Positions 10,276-22,402 of a stretch of 64,000 bases of DNA are shown in pieces; positions within the stretch are counted from its first letter, which is position 1; every line of letters begins with the position of its first letter. The translations under genes were made by a program, and so were the position numbers. Source of the stretch: Plutella xylostella. Its lineage: Eukaryota > Arthropoda > Insecta > Lepidoptera > Plutellidae. The stretch lies in assembly GCF_932276165.1 (NCBI RefSeq), contig NC_064004.1:2056001-2120000 (forward strand), given 5' to 3'. The notes beneath the pieces were generated by a model. That model saw nothing but the letters and a program-made list of their open reading frames with translations. It ran no database searches and was not told the origin of the DNA.

Positions 10276-10285
10276 CTTTTATATA
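10276..10285 (-). promoter_or_regulatory. Candidate TATA box of gene B
   Basis: TATATAAAAG on the minus strand, about 112 bp upstream of the ATG. The same motif lies at the same distance upstream of gene C exon 1 (29121). It is likely a core promoter, but no start site can be proven from sequence. Confidence 0.5.
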
Positions 10286-10289
10286 CCCC

Positions 10290-10854
10290 CAAATGAAATA
10301 CACGTGCCCTTCTGTCATACATTATGTACACACACGTAGGTACTAGGTACAATCAAATTTTAGTATAATAATAGGTATAAACTAATAAATCATTAGCATT
10401 TGGTACAGGATGTAAATAAAAATTAACCTAAATAAAATAAAATCTCAATAATAAATTACTTACAAACTTATCACAGCAGTAGGTTACCTGGAAGAGATCG
10501 CTTGAAGAGATAAGGTCGCCTATTGTGCTTACTCTTACTTTCTATTTTAATACCGTGTTGTGTGTTTTTCAGTCACTTAACCATCAATGTAAAAGAAGGT
10601 ACTTAAGTACTTACTTAATATTTTTTTCGCGAATTTCCAAAAGTCGTCAATTTTTTTTTAGTTACTAGATCACCTTCTTTCGGCTAAGTATAAGTACCTC
10701 TCCTTTTTATCACCAACACGCACATCCTGTATATAGTGACAATTTACTGATTATGCCTACCTAAATTTTTGAATGTGTACACGTACTGGAGGTCACTCTA
10801 TATGACCAAAAACGAGCAATGCTGCGCGAGCCACGACTCTATCTAGTTAAGTAA
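10290..10854. other. Upstream region of gene B, no gene seen
   Basis: AT-rich intergenic sequence without ORFs or clear repeats. Confidence 0.35.
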
Positions 10855-10999
10855 AGCCCGGGTCTCCTATTTACACCGTAGGTCGCGTCCAGCGTCACGC
10901 CGTAGGCCGCGTCACGATGCTCACTATAGAAATGTACCGATGCGGTCTCCCTCACACGCCGACGTTGACGACCTACGGCCTAAATAGGAGACCTGGGCT
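10855..10999. repeat. MITE with AGCCCGGGTCTCCTATTTA ends
   Basis: The left end AGCCCGGGTCTCCTATTTA is mirrored at the right by TAAATAGGAGACCTGGGCT. The GC-rich 100-bp interior includes internal palindromic words (CGTAGGTCG / CGACCTACG). Confidence 0.65.
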
Positions 11000-11037
11000 G
11001 GGCCTAAGTATTAAACGTGCCGATTGGTACGACAGCT

Positions 11038-11291
11038 CTACAGTCGTCGAAATATAATAGGCCCGTTTGGACAGCTACACAAATTTGCTATTTACTCTTG
11101 ATTTACTTGATGAAATACATAAAAAGACACATAATCTGGCTTATTATTTAACGGTTGAAAGGAAAAAGAACTTTTGATGCGCCGAAAGTTACTGATTGTT
11201 TAGATTTTTAATGATTTAGGTTTGACACTAGCTGTCATCCCATACATTTTGTAGCTGTCTAAACGGGCCTCTTATATTTCGACGACTGTAG
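11038..11291. repeat. MITE with CTACAGTCGTCGAAATATAA ends
   Basis: About 40 bp of TIR, from CTACAGTCGTCGAAATATAA at the left to its mirror ending CGACGACTGTAG at the right. Spacer about 170 bp, non-coding. Confidence 0.7.
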
Positions 11292-11422
11292 TTCGTTTGT
11301 TTTTCGTCAGTATAGAGTAACCTTCCTGTAACTTCGTATATTTGTTCAAGTGTTTCAGAGCTGTACCTACAAGTACATTTAATTTGGGATTTATGTGCCT
11401 ACTTTAGAAATGAAGGATTTAA

Positions 11423-13402
11423 CGTAACGGCACCAGTAATGGACACTGACCCAGTAATGGACACTTACAAACTTATTTTGTCTAAAATAAGAGTATGCAT
11501 AGTTTTACGAAAATTGCAACACCTTAGTTTCAAAGCCTAGACATCCCTCCTTGTTATATAAACAAGTTATTTATGTCATCCATTTAGATTAAAAATTGTG
11601 AAGAAAAAAAGTTCATTTGACGGGGGTTCACAAATGAAATGGAGATTTGTTAAGGAAATTGTTAAAGAGGTAAGTGTAGAATATTGTTGGTAATTTCGTT
11701 TTATTTTATTTTAAATTGACTTTCTTGATTTTATGGAAACTATACTATATTTCCGACATATTTTCAAAGGAATAGGACAGCTTACCTTTATGGAAATGAT
11801 TTCAGGGGGGGTGTTCATTACTGGTTTGCAAATTTTCAGTAGATCCAGTTATGGACATGTGTCGAAAATAATGTTTTAAGGTAATGTTGTGTTTTCTTAT
11901 TTAATTGTCTTTAGAATTTCATAATTATATTGGTAGTTTTTGTAAAACATGAATAAAATGAAGGATACCAGTCTTGTACAGGTGTCCATAATTGGGTGTC
12001 CATAACTGGATGTTTCACATTTTCCATGAAAAACGTAGGTATATACGCCCAAGCAAATGGGAGATGCTATTATGGATGTAAAAGATGGCCACTGCAGCCA
12101 AGCGTTATGGAGACACAAACATGTTCCACAATGAAATAAAATTAGTAATATGATAAGTAGTAGTTAAGCACATCTAAATATGTGAACCCTTGGTGGGTTC
12201 CCGCAGTGAACCAGCATGGTGGGAAATGGTCCAAGCTTAGGAATGCAGTTTAGACCTAGAGGCACAAGCACAAAGGTTTCATTCGAGAGAGCCAGGTGCA
12301 GGTACTTACAGACCCACAGAGAATAGAAATAGACAGTGATCGTGTGACAAATAGACCAGTGAAGCTTGGTAAGAATACCATGAGAATTTGAAAAGAAGTG
12401 GCATTAGCGGGAGAAGGAATTAAGAGCAAAATTTTAGTAGAAAAAAGGGAAGTGAAATGGTTCTGAAAACCCAGATGATATGATATGACGAGAGGATTGT
12501 GGGAACGGAAGAGGTTGAGACGAGAGTGTTGTTTCAGGAGAGAACATTGACCTAGATGTGGGTGCCCGTACTGATACGGTCAATGGTGCATTTACACGTC
12601 TCCGTGATCATCTCCAACATAGATCTGAGGAAAAGCTGCCATGAAGATCCTGTTGGTTCACACATGAAACGCCGCAAATGAAGTTGGAATAGCCATACCC
12701 TGCGTAGAGACTAAAACCCAATCTTGAGACAGGCTCTCGAATGGGATCCGCAGGGCAAGCGTAAGCAAGGCCGATCTAAATAGACCTTTCGGCGCTCGAT
12801 CGTATGGAGATGTGGAAAGTTTGAATCACGTGGTCCGATGCAAAGCTGGCTGCTGTCAACAGTCTGGGATAAAAAACTGTTGTGTCTGCCTTCTGTCCCA
12901 CTGGGGGAACATAATGATACCAAGTAACAGAATAAAATGCAGGAGGACAGAATTTATAATGTTGAATTGGAAATTTTTGTGTTTCTGTAAAACTTTTTTT
13001 TTCAGAAAGTTAAATTTTCCGTCTTTGATTGTTCCCATAGTGTAACTGGCGACCAAGCCTGTTTGTGTAAACGGTTATGATTACTAATTATCATTACAAT
13101 TATAATAATATAAGTATAAAACAATATTTTATACTTTTATCAAATAAAAAATCACTGTCCAACATTGGGTGTCCATAACTGGAGGTTGGGTGTCCATTAC
13201 TGTGGTTTTAGGACATATTTTACAAATATACAATTTCCTGAAATACCAATAGTTTAAATCGAACTAGTGTACATTCATCTTAAACGGCAAGATATTCCTA
13301 CGATTCATACCAACTTTCAATATTCTAACTCAAAAACTGTGCGAGTAACAGCCAAATCATTTGTAAAAAATCCTTAAGGTGTCCATTACTGGTGCTGTTA
13401 CG
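11423..13402. mobile_element. TTAA-flanked TIR element with reiterated CCAGTAATGGACAC words
   Basis: TIRs CGTAACGGCACCAGTAATGG and the mirrored right end are flanked by TTAA on both sides (11419-11422, 13403-13406), the target choice of piggyBac-type elements. The inner TIR word, roughly CCAGTAATGGACAC, recurs inverted and direct at about 11450, 11815, 11845, 11980, 11997, 13168 and 13188. The 1980-bp interior has only short frames and a SINE-B remnant. No transposase motif was recognised, so it is non-autonomous or decayed. Confidence 0.65.
12170..12335 (+). mobile_element. SINE-B body fragment
   Basis: Carries the SINE-B 3' body (TGGTCCAAGCTTAGGAA and AGAGAGCCAGGTGCAGGTAC) and ends in CACAGAGAATAGAA, as in the full copy at 50401-50752. 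The tRNA-like head is missing. Confidence 0.7.
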
Positions 13403-13406
13403 TTAA

Positions 13407-13873
13407 GTAAATATTGAAACTGAATTGAAAGCGTATTGTTGAAATCCCAAGACCGTTTTCAAAATACCACATTTACACGTGTCGTTTTGATTGACGTCAG
13501 AACGTATGGACCAGCGAGCAGAGTTATTATGGTCCTTCTTTATGTTGGCACCTGCCCCATGTTATTGTTTTTTCTCAGATACTAAATTGACAGATTCTGA
13601 ACGCCACATCAACCATCGATTATCCCCGTTTAAATTATCTTTCTATTGGTCTGCCTTAGAGTATAATTGTATGTCGATTGTATGTCGACAGCGCAAAATT
13701 ACACATTTGGCAGTCTTGTATTTTTTAAGACCATAGTGTCAGCTCGATGGAAGTTGGATGGAAGCCACTCATAATACATTGAACAACACGCTAGTCCACT
13801 GACAAGTGCCACACCGATATCGTCTCTCGGGTGACAATTTGCGTAGTCCACTATTTATTGACGTTTCCGTCAG
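13407..13873. other. No gene seen
   Basis: Mixed-composition sequence upstream of the transposase fragment, possibly its 5' region. No conserved domain and no terminal repeats found. Confidence 0.3.
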
Positions 13874-14242
13874 TTGCTTCATTACGGCTTATCTGTCAAA
13901 AATTACCATTCTGAGGCCATTGAGCAGATACACCTAATATACACGTATTATTCAGATGTTGTCATAATGGATCGGAATTATAATTTAAATTTGCGGTGGG
14001 AAATGCTAATATTAGCAGACAGAGTGGACAGAGGTCGGCGGGAGTTGAAGGAGCGGCGTCGAAATCGCGCCTTCATGAGCCGGAATGTCGATCCTCTCGT
14101 GAGTTTGCCGGACTCGGAGTTTGTGAGGACATTTCGCCTCAGTAAGCATGTGGTGAAGGAGATAGCCGCGGATTTAACTCCCCTGATAGCCAAAGAACGC
14201 AGGAAAGATGGTATATCTATGAAGGTTTGGAGCCGTCTATAA
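13874..14242 (+). pseudogene. HARBI1-like (PIF/Harbinger) transposase N-terminal fragment
   Basis: The frame runs from the ATG at 13874; a later ATG at 13967 is equally likely. It contains a basic stretch followed by VDPLVSLPDSEFVRTFRLSK. This matches the N-terminal part of Harbinger transposases and HARBI1 proteins, where a short acidic motif precedes FRLSK and a helical segment. The catalytic DDE domain should follow but does not: the frame stops at 14240 soon after a possible donor (AAG/GTTTGG). The locus is therefore a 5' fragment or a first exon whose partner is lost. The role in life would be transposition; here it is inert. Confidence 0.6.
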
Positions 14243-14821
14243 TTTGGCAAAAAATTGTTCTGAACTGGATGGTAGAAGACTATCTAATACTTAGGTATAC
14301 TTATTATACGTTTCAGATACTCATTGCATTATTCTCTTAGCCATATTTTTAACATAATCCGAAAAAAGGAGCAGGTTCTCAATAAAGTTTTAAAATCTTG
14401 AATCTTATAAGCTTATTAATTATAAAATAACTATCATCATATCGAGTTACTATCCCGCATTGTTGTGCAGATCCGTTATGTTCGGAAAGAAAAGGAGGAC
14501 ATATGCTACCAAGTAATAAAACTGTTCTAAAACAGTGGCTTGTGAAATAATTATTATCCGACAATCTCGTGTTTGTGAAAATCATTATAACCAATTTCAG
14601 AAAGAACATAATGTAAATATGGATTAGGCATTTAATAAATACAATAAAAATAAAAGAGTTACACACTGATTTAACTTTTATTTATCCTTTCCGTTTAAAC
14701 ACACTGCTATACAAAAAATATAACACATTAGTAATCCACACAATGAATGCTGGTTGAGTTGTTAGTTGAAACTAAATAATGGTAGTATAGTATACTATTA
14801 GTACACTAAGTATTCTATTAT
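14243..14821. other. No gene seen
   Basis: AT-rich downstream sequence. No Harbinger catalytic exon or terminal repeat was identified. Confidence 0.35.
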
Positions 14822-15012
14822 TTGTGAGGGTGTCAGTACCTGCACCTAGCTCACTCGAATGGAGCCTTTGTGCATATCGCCTTAAGGTCTAAACTCCACT
14901 CCTAAGCTTGGACCATTTCCTACCACGCTGGTCCTCTGCAGGTTTGTGGGTTCGAAAATCTAGATATGCAGGTTTTATCACGATGTTTTCATTCACCGTA
15001 AGAGCAATGGTA
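14822..15012 (-). mobile_element. SINE-B body copy
   Basis: Shares GTGTCAGTACCTGCACCT, CTTGGACCATTTCCTACCAC and TTCACCGTAAGAGCAATGGT with other SINE-B copies in minus orientation. The head is missing; a MITE follows directly. Confidence 0.7.
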
Positions 15013-15018
15013 TGTACG

Positions 15019-15225
15019 GTGGCCTGCGCCTAAAAGTATACAGGCGGAGATTTTAAAATAGCGATCTCAAGCTCACATGCTGCTCAAGCACATCCACATA
15101 AACACCACTGCTACACACATCACACACAACACGTCCCCGGATTTATAACAGATGTAGCTGGTCCCTTCATCATCAGGGATCGCTATTTTAAAAACTCCGC
15201 CTGTATACTTTTAGGCGCAGGCCAC
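15019..15225. repeat. MITE with GTGGCCTGCGCCTAAAAGTA ends
   Basis: Nearly perfect TIRs of about 48 bp (GTGGCCTGCGCCTAAAAGTA and its mirror). The loop is about 110 bp with a CA-rich centre. It would form a long hairpin if transcribed. Confidence 0.8.
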
Positions 15226-15747
15226 TACACTGTGCATAAATTCCAAAGTAGTTACTCATTGGTGACAATATCTAGATCTGGAGTTTAATTTTTAGTGTTC
15301 ACACTGCTATACAAAGTTTCTGAAGGCCACTCAACAGTATACACTGAATCATTTTGTTGTATGATGCTGTCCTCTACGTTTCCAACCAAGTTACTGTTAC
15401 GGTCATAGTCTTGGTGTCTGTAAAAAGAAAAAACATAACTGTTATCTAAGCAAACAATGGTAAAAAATAAGTTTGTAAACAGTAAACAAACTAACCTCCG
15501 AATTAGGTGCTCTTTGAGACCGCTTATTTATGCGCCTCTTTTCCTTAATTCAGCTTTCAAAGCGTGCACAACTGCACATTCATCGATAAATAATCCATAT
15601 TTGCGATAATTTCGCGAAGAGATCACTTTTCAACAGGGAAATGAACGAATTCGTCTGTATGTTTTTTTATCCACAACTAACAGAGAAAACCGAAACAAAA
15701 CAAAACGATACAATGTTAAAGTTGACATAAGAAACAAAACCATATAT
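15226..15747. other. No gene seen
   Basis: AT-rich unique-looking sequence between two TIR elements. Confidence 0.3.
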
Positions 15748-18700
15748 CGACGGTGGAAAGGCAGAATGTTTGAAGCGCCATGACATAAAATGTTCACCAG
15801 AGGGATTTAAAGTTTGAAATTTCCGAAAAAAAATCATATCTCTGTAATTATTCTAGCTACGGCTTTGAAAATTAAAATACGTAAAATTGAAATAGTTTTC
15901 TATGTAATTCTGTATATAAAATGAATGTACATATTTTATTTACTGTAATAAGGGACATAAGACATAGGCATCTGAAATCTCAGTCAGGTAAAATTGGCTT
16001 AAACGACATTAACATTTTAATAAAATACAAGTAAAAACAATTTAAAGACCAAGGAGATTTAACCATCACACCAGTATAATGTTTTATAATAATTTATGTT
16101 ACTTTAAACATTCCATAAGAATGAATTAACCGCCAAACTAAGGCAATTTATATCTAAGATGAATGACTTAAAGAATAAATGAACTTATAATTGGACCTCA
16201 GAACTCGAGAACGGTTGAACCGATTTTGGTCTAGAAATATTTGTGGAAGTCCAGGGAAGGTATAAAAGGTAAGAAGGGTCAGCTAGATTGAAAACAAAAA
16301 ATTTCATTATATCTGGGGGCACGGAAAGACAGGGCAGTGCCATCCTTTTCTCGAAGCATTATTTTATTATAAACTTTATTAAAATATTGTTCACCGCGAA
16401 ATCATTTTGAGATTGAGATCCAAGTGATCAGGTTTACTTATTCATCAATTAATAATCATAATCCAACCGACATTTGTTCGTCCGTCTCTATGCCACCATT
16501 CTGTCACCGCCTTTGTCCACCTTCCGTCCTGCCTTCGAGCCAAGTGTTCTGCCGACTCCCATTTCAGTTCAGTGACCTGCATACCGACGTCGAAGACTTT
16601 TGTCTTTTGGCGAAATACCACGCTGGGAATACGGTCTGTAAGCAAAATGCTTAACATGGATGCACAGTTTCCTTGGTCAGCGTCCATGTATCGGCACCTA
16701 TGTTAGTGTGGGCAAGACACATTAGCAATTATCAATTCATAAGCAGCGTCACTCGCTTTAAACTATCTGTCAGATTCATACAAGATACGCTAGATTTGAT
16801 AAGCAAGCGACGATGCTTTAGGATTGTTAATGGCTAATGTTTAGTGGAGGTAACCCCAAAGGACTATCACAATGTGAGTTAGGTCTCACCCGACAGCCGG
16901 ACCGAGAACCAAATCGACCGACGATTAGTCCAAAATGGAGACACTTCTGGATGTTAGGAATAAGAGGGTTGCTGATGTCAAAAAATCTGCTTGAAGATAG
17001 TGGGAGTTTAGGAGCAGGCCACAAGATCTGCCAAAGGTGTCGTGTCATGTAAATAAGCTGCATGACCCACAAGTTAGAAGATAACTTAGTATCCAGATCG
17101 ACAACAAATACCATCTACTAAGTCTGGACGAGGTCTCATTCAAAGATCAAAGGTCTGGCATCAAAGACGTGTTGTTAAAAATTTGCGAAGAAATAATAAG
17201 GCACAAGGAACACTTAAAGAATGAATGGTATCTCTAAAGAAACATGGGATATGATCCACCATCAAGAAAGACTTAACGTCGAACTAACTTCCATTCTAAA
17301 GAAGCACCTGCGTACGAGTATTTTCTTTGTAAACTTAATAGGTATCAAACGAAATTTAAAAAGACAAACGCTGCTGGGTGTGACTCTATGTCCAGAAATG
17401 AGACCACAACCATCGACTGCCATAGAAAACACGAAGGATCTATACAAAGCAACAAAACCCAGGATATCTCCTTATTACTATGGAAGCTTGACTTTCAAGA
17501 TGGTCACATTGCCGAAGTTTTTAATGATCCTAACCACCACCTGAGGAGTCGGATGCAGATACAAATATACCAGGATCATCTTGTATCTTGAAGCATAACA
17601 GTAATCATTATGATTAATAAAATCGGCAGGTCGCTAAGGCTAGTCAGAGGCCTTCGGGCGGCTTAAAAACGTCTGACAGTTGGGTTGCCCACTTACCCGA
17701 TAACTCTCTCAGCACAAGATTGCTTGTGTTGGAGTCCACCAACCCGCACGGAAGCACGGAAGGAGACCTGTGCCCCAGCAGTGGGGACGTAATGGGTCGT
17801 GATGATGTTTAATGATGAGATTCATGACTATCCTGCATCTTGACAGAAATTTAAATATCCAACCCCCAAATAAGACGAATTGATACGGACCATACGATCG
17901 CTGAAGAGTGGCAAAGTAACAGGGAACGATGGATTTCCTACGGAGGCATAAAAAGAGATGCCAGATATTGCACTATTCAGCGATGGAGGATGATGAAGTG
18001 AAGTTAGAGTAAAAGTTAATTTAATTCATGTCCAACTTTTTCCTATAAGGTTTGCTTTTTGTTAAAATATTTTATTCTGAAAATTCTTACTTAAAACGTG
18101 GTCTTCTATTTCGTATAATTACCTAACAATTATAAAAATCGGTTAAGTTGATCCAGAGTTTTGCGCTTGGGAACACATTTTCGGTTAGATTTTTATATAG
18201 ATAAGAAATGCTGTTTCTGACTAGATTTCGATATAGGTAAATTATTTAAGAAAAAGTTTATTTTTGATATGTAATTTTTATTTGGTATAAAAAGTAATGT
18301 CATGTTAATACATTAAAAATAATTTACATGAAGAACCATATTGTCATAGAAAAAATATTTTATAAAAAATAAATATTTGGTTTGATCATTTTAGAGAAAC
18401 GTAAAAATTCCCTACTTGCATAAAAACAGCAATTTAGGAGAAAGGATACAGGTGCATATTTTTATTAATAACTCAATAAATATTAATCATAGCAACACTA
18501 TTATTTAGAACCGTAATATAATAGATATTATAATTTAATGTAGTTATCTGGTGATATCATAAAAAATATTTATAGTTTTATACTGGCGAACGAATCTGAG
18601 TTTGTACCTACGTAATTACGCTGCGCACGCGGCACCAACTGTCGCATAGACGCACGTCCTCTCCGAATAAACGTCCCGGCGGGGTACTGAAGCGACACCT

Positions 18701-19393
18701 TTCCAACCGGTCCTATTTATATATTAGCGTTTTCACGCAATATCCTTCTGGATATAATAATAATATAACAGCTTAAACACCATAAACCGCTTCATTGCGA
18801 TTCTTTTGTATAGTTTTATATCATTTATATCAATTATCTACAAATCGCAAAAACCGCTTAAGTGCCAATTGTACCATTAAACAGATTTAGGTAAAGTTGT
18901 ATTAACCGCCAAACGCCGCGAGTAAGACTGACCGGTAAAATGGTTTAAGTGCCAGTGAGGCTTAAATTACAATTACGTAAAATATATTAAGTGCTTTTAT
19001 GTTATTTTTGACAAGAAGGCATTTAGTTTTATATCCATTATGTTTTATTTCGCAATCAGGTAGGTCGCTTAAGTAACTAATGATACAAATTCACATTCAT
19101 TCAAAATGAATTAAGTCACTGTGTTTTACTGTTTTAGTAAGGGTAAAATGTTTTATATAACTTTATTATTGATCATGTATGTTTGAACATACAAATGACT
19201 AAAAAAGTGGCTCTTAATACAAGAAAAAAGTATTAAGATTACCAAAATCACCGATGTCTTAAGCGCCAAAAAAGTGCTCAGATCGAAACGAGACCCACAC
19301 CATTCGAAAGAGAAAAATCTGGCGATTCCAACGGTGTATATAACTCATATTCGCCAAAAGTGGCGGATAAAACATTCTGCCTTTCCACCGTCG
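15748..19393. mobile_element. 3.6-kb TIR element (CGACGGTGGAAAGGCAGAAT) with RTE passenger
   Basis: CGACGGTGGAAAGGCAGAAT and its exact mirror mark the ends; ATATAT lies outside both and may be a target duplication or part of the TIR. The word CTTAAGTGCCA or variants recurs in the subterminal region at about 18855, 18950, 19065 and 19258. The middle holds an RTE-derived composite (16445-17820) and further sequence shared with 24040-25540. No transposase was recognised. Confidence 0.6.
16445..17820. mobile_element. RTE composite, copy 1 (5' part inverted)
   Basis: The left third (16445-16730) reads on the minus strand as the RTE C-terminal region (VTELKWESAEHLARRQDGRW). The rest reads on the plus strand as decayed endonuclease end, linker (ISKETWDMIHHQERLN) and the 3' end with CCCAGCAGTGGGGACGTAAT and GATGATG. 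Stops and frameshifts abound. The same head-to-head arrangement recurs at 22403-23835. Confidence 0.65.
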
Positions 19394-19857
19394 ATATATT
19401 ACCTACTCTGTGTAACAAACAAATCGACACGACAATAGAGTTTTTTTTTTGCCTATGGTCTTAATTATACAGCCAGTTTAATATATGAAAAATATATTTA
19501 AATGCCATAATACGTCTTTTATTGATTTTAAAAAGCATCGAATCAGATAAAACAGTTATACTTTTAAATAAATAGTGTGAAAAATCTTCAAATTAAGCCC
19601 AAGTCGGACGATCCGTGCATGCTGGCTTTACAATTCTAACAAAAGCGGCAACACTGATAATATGCCAAGATGACGTCACGATCACTCTGTGTCAATAGCA
19701 TTTATAATAATATTTTATCGAGACTGGCCGTGAGTCGTAGGGACTACCGTTTTTGGGCCAATCACAATGGAGTCTCTATTGAGTCTCTATAGGATATCTG
19801 CATTGATATTTTTTATAACCAATAGCAGACTTGAGGCCCTGTTGATGATGTCAATTT
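19394..19857. other. No gene seen
   Basis: AT-rich sequence between elements; contains ATGACGTCA at 19669 as an isolated CRE-like word. No coding signal. Confidence 0.3.
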
Positions 19858-19990
19858 AGGTGGAATTTCACCAAACGCTAACGTATTTTGTAGTAGTCTG
19901 TCAAGTTAGTACAAAATGTATTTAAAATTTAATTTACTTAAATATAATTTTAAATAGGTACGTTTAGCGTTTGGTAAAAGTAGGTAACCG
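19858..19990. repeat. MITE-like repeat with GGTGGAATTTCACCAAACGC
   Basis: The left end GTGGAATTTCACCAAACGCT is approximately mirrored by AGCGTTTGGTAAAAGTAGGT. The same end word occurs alone at 28486-28515. Confidence 0.5.
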
Positions 19991-21263
19991 TATCTGAGAT
20001 TAAAAAACTGACTTTAAGGGTCACTTTTACGAAAAAGTCACCATAGAATATGATATAACTACCTATGTGTTCCCATTGTTTTGGATTAAAATAACAACAT
20101 AATATTAAATCTGGTTGGTAACACAGTCATTTAAAAGTAAGTACAGTTCCCCAAAATTGATAATGCACATAGAAATCTTCGTCATTGTTCGGCAACGGTC
20201 GTATTCCCGAGCGTTAGAAAACTATTATGTATTTAGAGTGGTTAAGTGCATTTTCTTCATGAAACGAAATTTGATTCGATAATTCATAATATTCCATAAT
20301 ATTAAAATTTACTTCGAAAATGTTACAGTAGGTACTTTTCAAGTGTCTTATTACTGAAGCTGATGTAAAGATGGATGAAAGAAGGTTTGAATAACACAAG
20401 GTTTATATTATAAGGAGAAATGGATTTCAAACACAGGTTTATATAAAAAAAATTGAAATCTCAGTTCAAAAGTATTTACAACACTGATTATTTCACATTA
20501 ATAAAAATGTTTACATTAAAATCTCAGTTCAAAAGTACCTATTTACAGCGCTGATCATTCACAATAATATTACAATTACAAACTTGGTATTTTGGGTGTG
20601 GCTTTATTGGCAAAGTGAAGTCTATCAATGTGACGCATATTTTATTCTTAAATGTGCCTCATAATATGACATCGTCAAAAATAATTAAAGTTGAAATTAA
20701 ATTCACATTTGAAAAAAATAACAAGAACGATGTGTAATTGCAGCTCTTTATAATTCCACAAAAGTAATATTGATCTTGACCTTGAGACCCTTGACTGATC
20801 GGTGACAGCCACCGACCGCCCAAATTGTTTTCGATTATGTGTCACATGATATTGACTACTATTTCTTTCGAACAAGGATCAAAATGCAAAAGTGCTTTGT
20901 TTAAGGCACTGATTCGGGTGTTTCCGGGAATACGACAGTTTGCGAAGATTTGCATGCGCATTATTAATATGGGAGAACTGTAAGTAGGTATTTTGTTTAA
21001 GTATGTTGACGACTTTTCAAAAAGCGGGGCAAATTGCCATTCAAAATGCCCAATTTCCTTCCGACACTGGTCTGTGAGACCGGCCATCGATTTTTTTGAG
21101 ATTTCGAGTAACTAGCTGCCTCTTTTCCCATCCCCCATCGTCTTTTCACCCCGCGACGGTGACTCGTGCGCAGGTTTCGGGGTTTTGGCACCAACCCGGT
21201 GCGTGAGACCGGGGTCACCGACTACAAGTAAAATTTGAAAGGTGCTTTTTAAATTTTTCATTT
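19991..21263. other. No gene; short direct repeats
   Basis: Contains a direct repeat (AAATCTCAGTTCAAAAGTA at about 20456 and 20518) and an inverted pair around CGTATTCCCG (20209 and 20929). The segment 20990-21230 is less AT-rich. No domain found. Confidence 0.35.
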
Positions 21264-21423
21264 ATTTGTTAAGTTTTTGTTTTAATATACCTCCTCGTGC
21301 TCATGTGACCCCATTTTTGAACAGTTCAAATTTATTAAAATCATTTGTTAAGTTTTTGTTTTAATATACCTCCTCGTGCTCATGAGACCCCATTTTTGAA
21401 CAGTTCAAATTTATTAAAATTAT
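21264..21423. repeat. Tandem duplication of a ~79-bp unit
   Basis: TTTGTTAAGTTTTTGTTTTA and the following 60 bp occur twice head to tail, with few mismatches, immediately before a LINE fragment. Probably local slippage. Confidence 0.7.
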
Positions 21424-21424
21424 C

Positions 21425-21725
21425 AAGTAGAAGAAAGCTTCATTTCGCTACCCTATTATTTGGGGTTGTTAGAGGTGAAACCCCTGAGTATCTTTACAAG
21501 AAACTTACATGGTCACATCAGTTTAATAAGCATAACACTAGGGCCTCCTCCTATCTACTCATTACCCCTGACTTCAGAAGCGCAGCATTTAGATGTAGTT
21601 TCCGATACGCAGCCTGTAAATGTTGGAATAATCTCCCCCCTCCCATTCGCGACCTAAAAGGACAAAGCACCTTTAAGCACAGACTCAAAACACACCTGAT
21701 CTTGTTACAAAAGTTGCAGTCATGA
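21425..21725 (+). pseudogene. LINE (Jockey/CR1-like) ORF2 C-terminal fragment
   Basis: The open frame ends in a motif typical of LINE ORF2 C-termini: hydrophobic/aromatic residues, a WNNLPPPIRDLKGQSTFK-type signature, then HRLKTHLI. The related position in the LINE at 42678 reads WNALPEEIRR. Only about 100 codons survive, so it is a 5'-truncated copy. It has no endonuclease or reverse transcriptase motifs. The next 100 bp are its 3' UTR. Confidence 0.7.
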
Positions 21726-22009
21726 AGTATTCCATGAGTACATCTTTTTGAGTTTGATTAATGCCTATATAATATGTATGTGCCTACACAAAATGTTAGA
21801 CCTACCCTTAAATCTAAATGTATAATTGGACGTAGTTACGCAGAAAGGCCTCAATCCACAACTTCGTCAAAATTGAGTTATATACTAGAACATGCTATTT
21901 AATGTAGGGTCTACCTGTCAAGAAAACAAACACAGTAAAAAACCAACTACAACATACTTTTTTGATGTGGGGGACCAACCCACATTGTATGAAACACACA
22001 TTTTTTAGT

Positions 22010-22400
22010 TTCACATAAAGGACTCAAACTGTTTGAGTCCTTTTACAGAAACGCATTTCCTATGAAACCATGAAAAATTTAGTTTTTCATAAAAGACTCA
22101 AGCGCTCTGAGTCGTTTTAGAGAAATACGTATTCATTAAAAAAAGACAATTTGTATTTAGCAGAAAGGACTCAACCCGTCTGAGTCGTTTTAGAGAAATA
22201 CTTATTCATTGAAAAAAGACAATTTGTATTTAGCAGAAAGGACTCAAACCGTCTTGAGTCGTTTTAGCGAAATACTTATTGATTGAAAGAAGTCAATTTG
22301 TATTTAGCAGAAAGGACTCAAACTGTCTGAATTGTTTCATAGAATATAAGTTTTTAATAAAACAGATCAAATTTTATTTGGCAGAAAGGATTCAACTGTT
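22010..22400. repeat. Tandem ~75-bp array, each unit with a GACTCAAACCGTCTGAGTC-like palindrome
   Basis: Five to six head-to-tail units. Each has CAGAAAGGACTCAAACCGTC followed by TGAGTCGTTTTAGAGAAATA, so each unit contains a short inverted repeat. Divergence rises toward the right. Confidence 0.75.
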
Positions 22401-22402
22401 TT

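Noticed and set aside
14379..14666. 95-codon hydrophobic minus-strand frame
   Set aside because: AT-rich sequence easily gives Phe/Ile/Leu-rich frames; no homology or splice logic.
22010..22400. Regularly spaced repeats resembling a CRISPR array
   Set aside because: The whole 75-bp unit is repeated, with no unique spacers. It lies in a eukaryotic transposon, and no cas genes are present.
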